A DNA stretch of 17,979 bases from an uncultured Clostridium sp. (GCA_934755305.1 CAKVLD010000059.1:1-17979); one strand, 5' to 3'; counted from the stretch's first letter, positions 7,183 to 15,318 are shown. Notes: a model not told the origin generated them from the letters alone. Numbers and translations are program-made.

Positions 7183-7222
7183 ATGGCTGAGTCTTGGAGG
7201 GAGGCTTGGCCATTTTGTTTTT
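7183..7222 (+). terminator. Terminator-like hairpin, copy 2 of a related pair
   Basis: ATGGCTGAG (7183-7191) pairs with CTTGGCCAT (7205-7213), allowing G-U pairs, then TTTGTTTTTT follows. The shared pattern with 7077-7115 is a GGCTGAG/AGCTAAG left arm, a TCyTGGA loop entry, a CTTGG right arm and a TTTGTTTTT tail. This suggests duplication of one element. Confidence 0.55.
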
Positions 7223-7290
7223 TGAGGATGATGTTTTATATTGCTGCAAGTGATAAGAGAAAAGTGGAATTAGAATATTTTTAAGGCATT

Positions 7291-7325
7291 AGACAACTTT
7301 ACGGGAATTTTTAGTTGTCTTTTTG
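7291..7325 (+). terminator. Rho-independent terminator before the CRISPR-Cas operon
   Basis: AGACAACT (7291-7298) pairs with AGTTGTCT (7313-7320), followed by TTTTTG-type T-rich sequence. It would insulate the cas operon from upstream transcription. No gene lies directly before it, so it may end a read-through transcript or a small RNA. Confidence 0.7.
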
Positions 7326-7427
7326 TTATTGTTATTGAAGGATAGATAAACAATTTGAAAAATATTTTATAAAATTACATTTTTTAGGAGGAAAGAGGAG
7401 AGAGGATGTAGAATATTTATTATATAT

Positions 7428-9608
7428 GTGCGTTTGTGCAAAAAAAATAATAAGTATTTTATAGGGGGAAATAGATTTTTGAATAATATTTTATATCCAT
7501 TAATTAGGTATTTAGAGCAAATTGATAAAGAAAAAATTTCTTTATTAGAAACTCAAATAGAAAACGAAAAGTATGAAAATTTAAATTTAATTTACAAGAT
7601 AATAGTAGATTCAAAATTTAAAAAAAATATAAATAAAAAATATATATATAAATTAACAAATATATTTGATAATCAAAAGAAAACGTATTTTCCATACAAA
7701 GAATTATGTTTTGATGATAAATTTTTGATACGTTTTGAAGATAAAGATAAAGTTATTACGTATGAGAAGTGGGGGGCATATATAAATAAGGTTATAAAGG
7801 AAATTAATAGAAATAAAAATGATTTCACAAAGTTATATTATACATGTATGAAGTATTTTAGTAATATTCCAGCAGTCAATGTAGATAAGTGTTATTTATC
7901 TTTGTTTGATGTATGTAAAGTTACTTCGGCATTATCTAATTGTATGGAAAATAATTCAGATGATTTAATTTTAATTAAGGGAGATTTTTCTGGAATTCAA
8001 AAGTTTATTTATAAAACTAATGATGATGGTGCCTTGAAAAACCTAAAAGGAAGATCATTATATCTGACTATACTTCAAGATTTATGTGCGAAATATATTG
8101 TGAGAGAGTTGAAATTAGATATTTCTAATATTTTATATAGTGGAGGAGGTAACTTTTATATAGTAGCTAATTCTAGCAAAATTGATAAATTTAATAAGTT
8201 ACATAAGAAGTTAAGTGAAATAATATTAAATTCTCATAAGGGAGAAATATACTTAGCTATTTCTTGTAAAAAATTCAAAATTGAGGATTTAGAAAACTTT
8301 TCTGAAGTTTGGAGAGAGGTTGGAAGTAATGTTGGAATTTCTAAAAATAAAGCTTGGTCTGAAGTTGGATTACAGGATAATTTTAAGAAGATTTTTGGCC
8401 CTTTTGATAAAGGGGGAAGTTTAGAAAAATCATGTAGGATTTGTGGTGGAATCAAAAGTGAATACAAGGATAATTGTGAGTTTTGTGATTCGTTAAATAG
8501 ATTAGTCGATGTGGCAAAAAATAAAAGATATTATATTGAAAAAAACATAGATTGTGTCCTTAAAGAAAGTTATAAAAATATAGATGAAGTTTTTAATGCA
8601 ATTGGATTTTCGATAGAATTTACAGATAAAATATTTAAAGCTAATGATTCAATAAAAATTTATTCAATTAATGATTTGACTGTTGATGAAGTGGATGGTT
8701 ATGTTTTTAAGAGTATAAAGTTTAATTCTAAGTCTTTAGATGAAATTTCTATTTCAAAAAATAAAATAGGAGATAGAAAAATAGGAGTTTTAAAACTTGA
8801 TGTTGATAATTTAGGACAATTATTTATTCAGACAAAAGATATTGTATCAGTTATTGGACTTAGCAGAAATATGTCTATGTTTTTTGAAGGATTTATTGAG
8901 CAGATAATATTCAATAATAAAAATTTACAATTAGATTTTAATGGTTTAAAGACAAATCTGAACTGGGAAGAAAAGATTACTATTGTATATGCAGGTGGAG
9001 ATGATACCTTTGTAGTAGGTAGATATGATGAGTTATTTGAATTTTCATATATTCTTAGAGAAGCATTTAGATCTTATGTAAAGAGTGACAATAAGACTTT
9101 TACTGCCGGAGTTGGGATGTTTAATTCTAATTTCCCAATATTAAGGACAGCAGAAATATCAGAAGGGTTTCTTGATAAGGGAAAAGATACTGAAGAAAAA
9201 GATAAGATATGTTTTTTGGGACAAGTATTTGAATGGGAAGATTTTAAAGAGCTTATAGAGCTTAAAAATTGTATAGAAGAAATATTCATACAAACTAATA
9301 ATAAATCTGTATTTGAAAAGATTAATAAGAGTACTAAAGGATTCAGAGCTATATTCAACAAGAAAGGAAACAAAATAAATTACATGAAGATTTATAAACT
9401 TGCATACTTTTTGCGTGAGTTAAAAAATGGTGATAATAAAGAAGTTGAGATTCTTGTAGATAATTTAGTTAAAAAATATGAAGAATTATGTTTAAAAAGT
9501 ATAAAAGAGAATAAATTTATTAATAAGATTATGATAATACCATATTCAAATAAATGGGCCCAATGTAATTGTAGAACGATAGAAAAGGAGTTTGAAATAA
9601 ATGAATAA
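7428..9608 (+). CDS. cas10: Type III-A CRISPR Cas10/Csm1, lacking the HD nuclease domain
   Basis: This is the large subunit of the Csm effector. On target RNA binding it should convert ATP to cyclic oligoadenylate. Counting from the GTG at 7428, the first Palm-like domain starts around GDFSGIQKF (185-193). A four-cysteine zinc site follows (C336, C339, C350, C353). The catalytic Palm has Y-A-G-G-D-D with GGDD at 523-526, so the cyclase looks intact. The N-terminus before the first Palm is only about 180 residues and has no HD dyad and no HDIGK motif; usual Csm1 proteins have an HD nuclease there. The start is uncertain. GTG 7428 has no ribosome binding site, while TTG 7479 has GGGGGA (7464-7469) 9 nt upstream and would give 709 aa. 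It is the first gene of the operon and overlaps csm2 by 8 nt. Confidence 0.93.
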   Translation: MRLCKKNNKYFIGGNRFLNNILYPLIRYLEQIDKEKISLLETQIENEKYENLNLIYKIIVDSKFKKNINKKYIYKLTNIFDNQKKTYFPYKELCFDDKFLIRFEDKDKVITYEKWGAYINKVIKEINRNKNDFTKLYYTCMKYFSNIPAVNVDKCYLSLFDVCKVTSALSNCMENNSDDLILIKGDFSGIQKFIYKTNDDGALKNLKGRSLYLTILQDLCAKYIVRELKLDISNILYSGGGNFYIVANSSKIDKFNKLHKKLSEIILNSHKGEIYLAISCKKFKIEDLENFSEVWREVGSNVGISKNKAWSEVGLQDNFKKIFGPFDKGGSLEKSCRICGGIKSEYKDNCEFCDSLNRLVDVAKNKRYYIEKNIDCVLKESYKNIDEVFNAIGFSIEFTDKIFKANDSIKIYSINDLTVDEVDGYVFKSIKFNSKSLDEISISKNKIGDRKIGVLKLDVDNLGQLFIQTKDIVSVIGLSRNMSMFFEGFIEQIIFNNKNLQLDFNGLKTNLNWEEKITIVYAGGDDTFVVGRYDELFEFSYILREAFRSYVKSDNKTFTAGVGMFNSNFPILRTAEISEGFLDKGKDTEEKDKICFLGQVFEWEDFKELIELKNCIEEIFIQTNNKSVFEKINKSTKGFRAIFNKKGNKINYMKIYKLAYFLRELKNGDNKEVEILVDNLVKKYEELCLKSIKENKFINKIMIIPYSNKWAQCNCRTIEKEFEINE

Positions 9609-10023
9609 TTATAAGAAAAAATATAATAGTAATGATCATAATAAAGAATATGATGAAAACTATTTAAAAAATAATATATTGAAAATTTCTATAATGAAAG
9701 AAGATTATGATAATTATATAGATAATGCTAAGAAGTATGCAAAGTGGCTTAAGGAAAATGGACTTTCAACATCTCAAATAAGAAAGGTTTATAGCGATAT
9801 TAAATATACACAAACTTCAATAGAGTTAAAAAGGTTAAGACCTAAACTTGCGTACATAATTGGAAGAAATTCAAGTAATAGAGGAATAAGAAGTTTCTTA
9901 AATATTTTAGACTGTGGATTAAAAAAATTAAATATAGAAGAGGATATAAATGAAATAAATTCTATTAAAGAGTTTGCTGAGACGATAGTTGCATACCTAA
10001 AATATTATGGAGATAAAGAATAA
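9601..10023 (+). CDS. csm2: Type III-A CRISPR small subunit Csm2 (Cas11)
   Basis: This is the small, helical subunit that lines the belly of the Csm complex and contacts crRNA and target RNA; several copies are expected per complex. The 140-aa product is lysine- and asparagine-rich at the N-terminus (about 1-25, probably disordered). It then has the Csm2 pattern: KYAKWLKENGLSTSQIRKVYSDI (written in parts, 45-67), LKRLRPKLAYIIGR, and a C-terminal helix ending ETIVAYLKYYG. Its ATG lies within the end of cas10 (ATGAATAA overlap, 9601-9608), and AAGGAG at 9585-9590 provides its ribosome binding site. Position between cas10 and csm3 is standard for subtype III-A. Confidence 0.9.
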   Translation: MNNYKKKYNSNDHNKEYDENYLKNNILKISIMKEDYDNYIDNAKKYAKWLKENGLSTSQIRKVYSDIKYTQTSIELKRLRPKLAYIIGRNSSNRGIRSFLNILDCGLKKLNIEEDINEINSIKEFAETIVAYLKYYGDKE

Positions 10024-10035
10024 AGGGGAATTAAT

Positions 10036-10812
10036 ATGGATAATGTTAAAGGGAGAATAATAATAAAAAGTGATTTAGTAGTTAAAACTGGAATGCACAT
10101 TGGTGCTGGTAATACTAGTATTGAAATTGGAGGTATTGATAGTAGTGTTATAAAGACATATAAGGGGGAACCATATATACCAGGTTCATCATTGAAAGGA
10201 AAGTTAAGAAGTCTTTCAGAGTTAGCTTATAATCATGTGAATATAGAAAATAAAGATAAAAATATAGCTAAACCATGTCAATGTGGTAAATGCTTTGTAT
10301 GTAAGATTTATGGTGTTGGAGCTAACTATAGTAATAGTGATTTAATGCCTACAAGGATTATAGTTAGAGATGCATTCTTGAAAAAAGAAGTTGCAGAGAA
10401 AATGAAAAATAAGGAAGAGGACTTTAAAGAATTAGAGTTTTTATATACAGAATCAAAGTGGGAAAATACAATTGATCGATATAGTTCAAAAGCTAATCCA
10501 CGAATATTAGAAAGAGTTCCTGAGGGAACAATATTTGAAACTGAAATTATATACACAGTATATAATGAAGAAGATATTGATAACTTATCTTATTTATTTA
10601 ATGGCCTTAGGTTTTTAGAAGATGATTATTTAGGCGGTAATGGAACTAGAGGATATGGTAAAGTTTCATTTGAAAATATAAAAATATATGTAAAGACATT
10701 AGATAATTATACAAATACTTGCCAATACGCTGAATATAGAAGACTAGAAGATATTCCAGCTACATTTGAAGCAGACTTAAAAGGAAAGTTAATAAATAAT
10801 AATGAACAATAG
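10036..10812 (+). CDS. csm3: Type III-A CRISPR backbone RNase Csm3 (Cas7)
   Basis: This is a RAMP protein that forms the crRNA-binding filament and cuts target RNA at 6-nt intervals. The 258-aa product has HIGAGN near the start and GGIDSSVIK, in which D35 matches the catalytic aspartate shown in other Csm3 proteins (D32/D33). IPGSSLKGKLRS follows, and a C-terminal glycine-rich LGGNGTRGYGKVSF segment binds RNA. A CxCxxCxxC cluster (C81, C83, C86, C89) in the insertion may hold zinc. All features needed for RNA cleavage are present, so the slicing activity should be intact. AAGGGGAA (10023-10030) precedes the ATG. The gene is 12 nt after csm2 and 10 nt before csm4. Confidence 0.95.
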   Translation: MDNVKGRIIIKSDLVVKTGMHIGAGNTSIEIGGIDSSVIKTYKGEPYIPGSSLKGKLRSLSELAYNHVNIENKDKNIAKPCQCGKCFVCKIYGVGANYSNSDLMPTRIIVRDAFLKKEVAEKMKNKEEDFKELEFLYTESKWENTIDRYSSKANPRILERVPEGTIFETEIIYTVYNEEDIDNLSYLFNGLRFLEDDYLGGNGTRGYGKVSFENIKIYVKTLDNYTNTCQYAEYRRLEDIPATFEADLKGKLINNNEQ

Positions 10813-10822
10813 GTGAGTCTTT

Positions 10823-11887
10823 ATGAAAAAAGTAATATTGAAGTTTAAAGAAAACACAAAATTTCATATAGGGGAAGAATTATATGATTATATACCTTCG
10901 GATAAACTATATTCTATGCTTGTAAATGCTTTATCATTTATAAATGATGAAAAAATACTTACTGATTTAGTTAATGATATAAATGATAAAGTTCAAATAT
11001 CATCTGCTTTTATTGGAATTAGGATAACAAAACATAACAAATTTAAAGAAATTGATTTTTTACCTAAACCTTATTTTTTAGTTAATCATGAAAGTAAGAC
11101 TATTGAAGAAGAGGAAAAAGAAATTAAGAAAAGAAAAAAATATAAGAAAGTAGCTTGGATATCGCATTATGTTTTCAATCACTTAAGTTTAGGGCTTGAT
11201 ATGAAAAAAAACTCAATTGATTATAGTTTTGGAAAAGGGATAATATTTGGCGGAAAATATTATATTGAAAATAGTGAACTTGAAGAGGATGAGTATAAGG
11301 CAATTGAGAATTATTATCCTGTGAAAAATCAGTTTATATCAAGAAACTTAATAAGTAGATATAGTAAAGAATCGGTTGATACTTATTATGAAGGATTTAG
11401 TGTTTTATGTTCAAGACAAATTAGCAATATAAAAATAGAACCGTATATGTATTTTTATGTAAAAGATGATGCGAATATATTAAATGAAAGAAGTTTGAAA
11501 TCATTATTATTTATATCTTTAGGAGGGAAAAGATCAGTAGGAGCTGGAGTAATAGAAGATATTGAAATAAGAGAGATTAATGAAACAAATGAATTTAGTA
11601 AAAATAATAATTCTATAAAGTATGTAAACTTATCTATGGTTTATCCAAAAGAAAAAGATTTAAAATATATAGAAAAGTATGCATTAGAAAAAAGAAATGG
11701 TTTTATATTCTCTAAACATTCTATTAATTTGAAAAAACCTACAATAAGAATGATAAAAGAAGGAAGTATATTTAGCGATGTAATAGATGGGGATGTTTAT
11801 ATATATGAAGATGAAAGGTTAAAACATCCAATATATATTTTTGGACGAGGATTTTTAGTGCCATTTGGAGGTAGCAAAAATGAATAA
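10823..11887 (+). CDS. csm4: Type III-A CRISPR Csm4 (Cas5 group)
   Basis: This RAMP protein grips the 5' handle of the crRNA and bridges Cas10 and the Csm3 filament at the foot of the complex. Features seen in the 354-aa product are KFHIGE near the N-terminus, a DYIPSDKLYSML segment typical of Csm4, a highly charged stretch (E/K-rich at about 92-110), and a glycine-rich LGGKRSVGAG loop. The C-terminal TIRMIKEGSIF motif matches the family. Length is in the usual 300-350 range. The last 8 nt overlap the csm5 start (ATGAATAA). GGTGAG-type spacing before the ATG gives a modest ribosome binding site. Confidence 0.9.
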   Translation: MKKVILKFKENTKFHIGEELYDYIPSDKLYSMLVNALSFINDEKILTDLVNDINDKVQISSAFIGIRITKHNKFKEIDFLPKPYFLVNHESKTIEEEEKEIKKRKKYKKVAWISHYVFNHLSLGLDMKKNSIDYSFGKGIIFGGKYYIENSELEEDEYKAIENYYPVKNQFISRNLISRYSKESVDTYYEGFSVLCSRQISNIKIEPYMYFYVKDDANILNERSLKSLLFISLGGKRSVGAGVIEDIEIREINETNEFSKNNNSIKYVNLSMVYPKEKDLKYIEKYALEKRNGFIFSKHSINLKKPTIRMIKEGSIFSDVIDGDVYIYEDERLKHPIYIFGRGFLVPFGGSKNE

Positions 11888-12977
11888 TGAAGTTTTAAAA
11901 TTAAAAATTAAGACGTTAGCACCTATATCAATTGCAGATAATGATTCTAAAAATATAAGTCCATATATTAATGCAGTTTTAAAAGATAATGAATTAAATA
12001 TCTTAGATATTGATAAAATTACAGAATTAATATTTGATGATACAGAAGCATTTAATAAATATTTATCTATATTAAAAAATAAAAGTTCTAATAGTAGGTC
12101 AAAGTATAAAATAGATGATTTATTGTGTGATAAAAATATTAATCTTAGTGAAGTGACAAAAACGGTTATTCCTTGTAAATCAAATATACGAAGTCTTATC
12201 CAAGTTTCTTCTTGTATCAAATCAAAAGGAAAAGCGTATATTCCAGGTAGCTCATTAAAAGGGGCAATTAGAACTGCAATTTTATATAATAGTATGGAGA
12301 AAGATGAATTATATAAAAATTTAAATACATTAAAGTACAAAGGTAATAATTCTTTTGTAGGTCAAGGGGTTTTTAGAAAAGAACCTCAAAATATACAAAG
12401 CGATATTTTTAAATATATGATTTTAAGAGATGCACTTAATGACAAAAAAACTAGTACTGCTATATATGAGGCTAGAAGCATTAATTTGTATGAAAATAAA
12501 GATTCAAAAGTACTAAAATTAGATATGAGACTATTATTAGAATGCATTGAAGTTGGAGAAAACTTTAATACTGAACTTATTATAAAAAATAAAAAATTTA
12601 ATATTAAGGAAATAATTAATTCAATTAATAGATATTATGAGAAAGTAATTATCAAGGAAAGTAATGAAATTCATAAGTTATCTATTCAAGAAAAAAATAA
12701 TATTTTGAATGAATATAATTTGTTATTAGATAAAATACGTAAGTATAAAGAGAGTCAAGATGGATTTATTATGAGAATTGGAAGATTAAAAGGTTATTTT
12801 AGTGATACAGTTACAGTAGATTTTAATAATATAGAATTATGTAATTTAGTTGATAAATATAAAGGCGTTAAAAGGAGAAAAAAGAAAGGCGAATTTCCCA
12901 CAACTAAATGGTTTGTCAGCGATAATAATAATATAAAGGGAACATTTGGATGGATTGAGGTGAATATTAATGAGTAG
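11880..12977 (+). CDS. csm5: Type III-A CRISPR Csm5 (Cas7 group)
   Basis: This RAMP protein caps the head of the Csm filament at the 3' side of the crRNA and takes part in crRNA maturation. The ATG at 11880 was chosen over an in-frame TTG at 11865 because GGAGG (11867-11871) lies 8 nt before it. The 365-aa product shows LAPISIAD near the start, AYIPGSSLKGAIRTAI (the shared RAMP crRNA-binding motif) at about 118-133, and a C-terminal G-rich-like region with FIMRIGRLKGYFSDTV. It ends in PTTKWFVSDNNNIKGTFGW, a typical Csm5 finish. It overlaps csm4 and csm6 by 8 nt each. It is more lysine/asparagine-rich than csm3 but otherwise unremarkable. Confidence 0.92.
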   Translation: MNNEVLKLKIKTLAPISIADNDSKNISPYINAVLKDNELNILDIDKITELIFDDTEAFNKYLSILKNKSSNSRSKYKIDDLLCDKNINLSEVTKTVIPCKSNIRSLIQVSSCIKSKGKAYIPGSSLKGAIRTAILYNSMEKDELYKNLNTLKYKGNNSFVGQGVFRKEPQNIQSDIFKYMILRDALNDKKTSTAIYEARSINLYENKDSKVLKLDMRLLLECIEVGENFNTELIIKNKKFNIKEIINSINRYYEKVIIKESNEIHKLSIQEKNNILNEYNLLLDKIRKYKESQDGFIMRIGRLKGYFSDTVTVDFNNIELCNLVDKYKGVKRRKKKGEFPTTKWFVSDNNNIKGTFGWIEVNINE

Positions 12978-14457
12978 TGTATTAATAATAAATTTAGGGA
13001 GTAATGATCTTAAGATAAAAGAAAATTGTATAATTCAATTAAAAGAATTATATGCTGATGATGAAGAAATGCAAAATTATTTAAAAAGCGAAGATTCAGT
13101 TAAAGTTAATTTTAGAGATTTAACAAAGAAGTTAGTTGATGAGTTTCCAAAAGGGATAGAGTTTGTAGAATTTCCTTTAATAAAGGCTGCCCTTAATAAA
13201 TTAAAAAAAGAATTAGGTGAAGATAATTTAGAAAAGATTATATTAATGTCTACTAATCAAGATCATACCAAAGATACGCATTATTTGGGTATGTTGGTAA
13301 AAAAAATTCATGATGAAAGAAAAGATAAATCTAATATTGGATTGAACGAATTTTCACGATTACCTAAAATACAAATATCCAGTATAAAAGAAAACCCAGC
13401 TGACTATGATTTAATGATAGCTAGGTATAAAAATGAAATTAAGAAATTAAATGATATAAGTAATCTATATGTTGAAATTACTGGTGGAACACCAGCAATG
13501 GCATTCGCATTAATATATAATTCTACCTATGAATCATCAGGATGCGTAAAACCATTTTATGTAAATAGAAATATGACTAAAGCTATAACTCTTAAAGTTT
13601 CAGATTCATTAAGAAAAAAAAATATTGTTAATCAGTTAAAGATGTTGGTAAAAAATAGAGATTATAAAGGAGTACAAATAATATTGGAAAATAATAGACA
13701 AATATTTTCTAATGAATTAGATACTATAGAAGTAATTGATTTGTTTATAAAAGCAGCAACTTCAAGAATAGAGTTTGATTTTAAAAGTGCAGAAGAATAT
13801 ATTGATATAATTATTGATAAAAATCCTGAAAGTAGAGAAGTATGCAATGAATTTAATAGGTATATAACGAATATATTAAAAGACGATATAATCTATATAT
13901 TAAATGAATTAAAAGATAATGCATTATACAAATATGAAAATGGTGCATATACTGACTTTTTAGGAAGGATTTTTAGAACACAAGAGGATATTTACGGCCA
14001 AATTTTAAAAAAGTTAGGTTTTGTAAATATAGATTCAAAAAGGAAAATAAGAATTATAGAAGATAGTTTGACTAATGAACAAAAAACTTATTTAAATAAT
14101 ACTGAATTCCAAAAAGGTGAGCCTTTAAATTACTTAAAGTGTGAATTAAATACAGAATCTATGAGGATTATATTAGAATACTTGTTGAATGAGAACGATT
14201 CGGAAAATGAATTATTTAAGATGTGTACTAAGCTGAAGAATTTAAAGAAACTTAGAAATGAAAGTATTTTGGCTCATGGGTTTAATGGAGTTAACGAAGA
14301 AAACATCAAAAAGGTTATAGGAGATATAAACAAATTTTTAAATGATTTGATTGCAAAATATATCGAAGTATTTGATGTGAAATTATATACAGATGATTTT
14401 TATTCTATAGACGGTAAGTTTAATAAATATTTATTAACTTTAATAGAGGAGATTTAA
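12970..14457 (+). CDS. csm6: Csm6 CARF-HEPN ancillary ribonuclease
   Basis: This ribonuclease is activated by the cyclic oligoadenylate made by Cas10 and degrades RNA non-specifically during infection. The 495-aa protein starts with a CARF sensor: a glycine loop LIINLGSNDL (5-14), an ILMSTNQDHTKDTHY segment, and EITGGTPAM (169-177), the ligand-binding turn. The C-terminal half is helical and has the HEPN catalytic motif R429-N-E-S-I-L-A-H436 (Rx6H), so both modules look intact. Its ATG overlaps the end of csm5 (ATGAGTAG), with GAGGTGA at 12957-12963. Since Cas10 here lacks its HD nuclease, Csm6 is the only visible non-specific nuclease of the system. The CARF-HEPN architecture resembles the TIGR02710 group. 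The ring size of its ligand cannot be read from sequence. Confidence 0.9.
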   Translation: MSSVLIINLGSNDLKIKENCIIQLKELYADDEEMQNYLKSEDSVKVNFRDLTKKLVDEFPKGIEFVEFPLIKAALNKLKKELGEDNLEKIILMSTNQDHTKDTHYLGMLVKKIHDERKDKSNIGLNEFSRLPKIQISSIKENPADYDLMIARYKNEIKKLNDISNLYVEITGGTPAMAFALIYNSTYESSGCVKPFYVNRNMTKAITLKVSDSLRKKNIVNQLKMLVKNRDYKGVQIILENNRQIFSNELDTIEVIDLFIKAATSRIEFDFKSAEEYIDIIIDKNPESREVCNEFNRYITNILKDDIIYILNELKDNALYKYENGAYTDFLGRIFRTQEDIYGQILKKLGFVNIDSKRKIRIIEDSLTNEQKTYLNNTEFQKGEPLNYLKCELNTESMRIILEYLLNENDSENELFKMCTKLKNLKKLRNESILAHGFNGVNEENIKKVIGDINKFLNDLIAKYIEVFDVKLYTDDFYSIDGKFNKYLLTLIEEI

Positions 14458-14458
14458 T

Positions 14459-15151
14459 GTGAATTTTTATGAGTTAAAAATCAAGATTAATTTATTAAAC
14501 AATATATATTTGGAAGATGTTTCTTTTGTGTTAGGTGTGTTTATAAATAACTCTTTATTAAAAAATTCTATATTAAAAAAGATACATGAAGAAAAAAGAT
14601 ATAAATATGTGTATGATTCTTTATACCCTATAGAAAAAGATAAGATTTATAAAAAAGGTAATACATATACTTTTAGGATAAGAAGTATAAGTATTCAATT
14701 ACTTAATAAGATAGCTATGGTTATCTTCAATCATGAATATAATGGAGTAAGAGCTATTGATGTGGATTTAATAAATAGTAGTATTGATAAAATTAATGAG
14801 ATTTATACATTAAAACCTTTTATTGTTACAATTGATAATCAACCATGGTTGCAAGATAAAGATACTATTGAATTGTTAAAAAAGCGATTGAATGATAATT
14901 TGGAAAAAAAAGTTCAACAAGTATTTTGTAATAATGAGATTAAATATTCAGAAAGTTTTATTGAAGAGATTAAAATAACTAACAAATATCCAATAAAGTA
15001 TAAATACAAATCAATTATATTGTTAGGAAATAAAGTTAGTATAAAGATTAAGTCTGATAAAAGCAGTCAGTTAAAAGCATTAATGGCAATAGCATTAGGA
15101 CTTGGAGAAAAGGGAAGTAGTTTAGGAGCTGGATTTTGTAGTTATAGATAA
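14459..15151 (+). CDS. cas6: Cas6 CRISPR repeat endoribonuclease
   Basis: This metal-independent endoribonuclease cuts the repeat in the array transcript and leaves an 8-nt repeat-derived 5' handle. The 230-aa protein is RAMP-like. Its C-terminus is the hallmark glycine-rich loop ALGLGEKGSSLGAGF (about 212-226). H43, in a KKIHEEKRYKYVYDSLYP context, sits where the catalytic histidine of Cas6 proteins usually lies. The start is GTG with GAGGAG (14446-14451) 7 nt upstream. An out-of-frame ATG at 14457 stops at once. It follows csm6 by one base and lies directly before the array, in line with a role in processing the adjacent array. The protein is slightly short for the family (usually about 220-260 aa). 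Confidence 0.88.
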   Translation: MNFYELKIKINLLNNIYLEDVSFVLGVFINNSLLKNSILKKIHEEKRYKYVYDSLYPIEKDKIYKKGNTYTFRIRSISIQLLNKIAMVIFNHEYNGVRAIDVDLINSSIDKINEIYTLKPFIVTIDNQPWLQDKDTIELLKKRLNDNLEKKVQQVFCNNEIKYSESFIEEIKITNKYPIKYKYKSIILLGNKVSIKIKSDKSSQLKALMAIALGLGEKGSSLGAGFCSYR

Positions 15152-15211
15152 TTAGTGAAATGATAATTAAAGATAATAATATAGTATATTTTGTATATAA
15201 ATAAGGAGTGA

Positions 15212-15318
15212 TTTTTCCAACCGATTAATATTTCTAAGAGTTCGTTAGACTTGTTATTTCAATGTTTTAGAGCTATTTTAAATATAATTTTTAAAAAGTA
15301 GCTAATCGGTTGGAAAAA
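15212..15318. repeat. 107-bp inverted-repeat-bounded structured element between cas6 and the array
   Basis: A perfect 16-bp inverted repeat, TTTTTCCAACCGATTA (15212-15227) and its complement (15303-15318), encloses 75 nt. The interior can form two more hairpins: TCTAA/TTAGA (15233-15237 with 15245-15249), and GCTATTTT with AAAAGTAGC-type pairing (15272-15279 with 15295-15302). The second helix would stack directly on the outer stem. The interior also contains GTTTTAGAGCTA (15264-15275). It may be a structured non-coding RNA, a small mobile element (MITE) or paired protein-binding sites. No second copy is visible in the window and no open reading frame is present. Confidence 0.6.

Larger units (their letters stand above)
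6971..7427 (+). other. Gene-free region between the HAD gene and the CRISPR-Cas operon
   Basis: No credible gene is seen. The region holds a 34-bp tandem repeat right after the HAD stop (6979-7071), two related hairpins with T-tails (7077-7115 and 7183-7222), a terminator (7291-7325) and the 5' region of the cas operon. Since the terminator precedes it, the cas promoter should lie between 7326 and 7428. A TATAAA at 7368-7373 is the best -10 candidate, but no -35 is convincing. A long purine run (7386-7405) resembles a doubled ribosome binding site. Confidence 0.6.

Noticed and set aside
7428..15151. Assignment of the locus to subtype III-B (Cmr).
   Set aside because: Gene order and motifs match Csm2-Csm3-Csm4-Csm5-Csm6; no Cmr1, Cmr5 or Cmr6 type protein is present.
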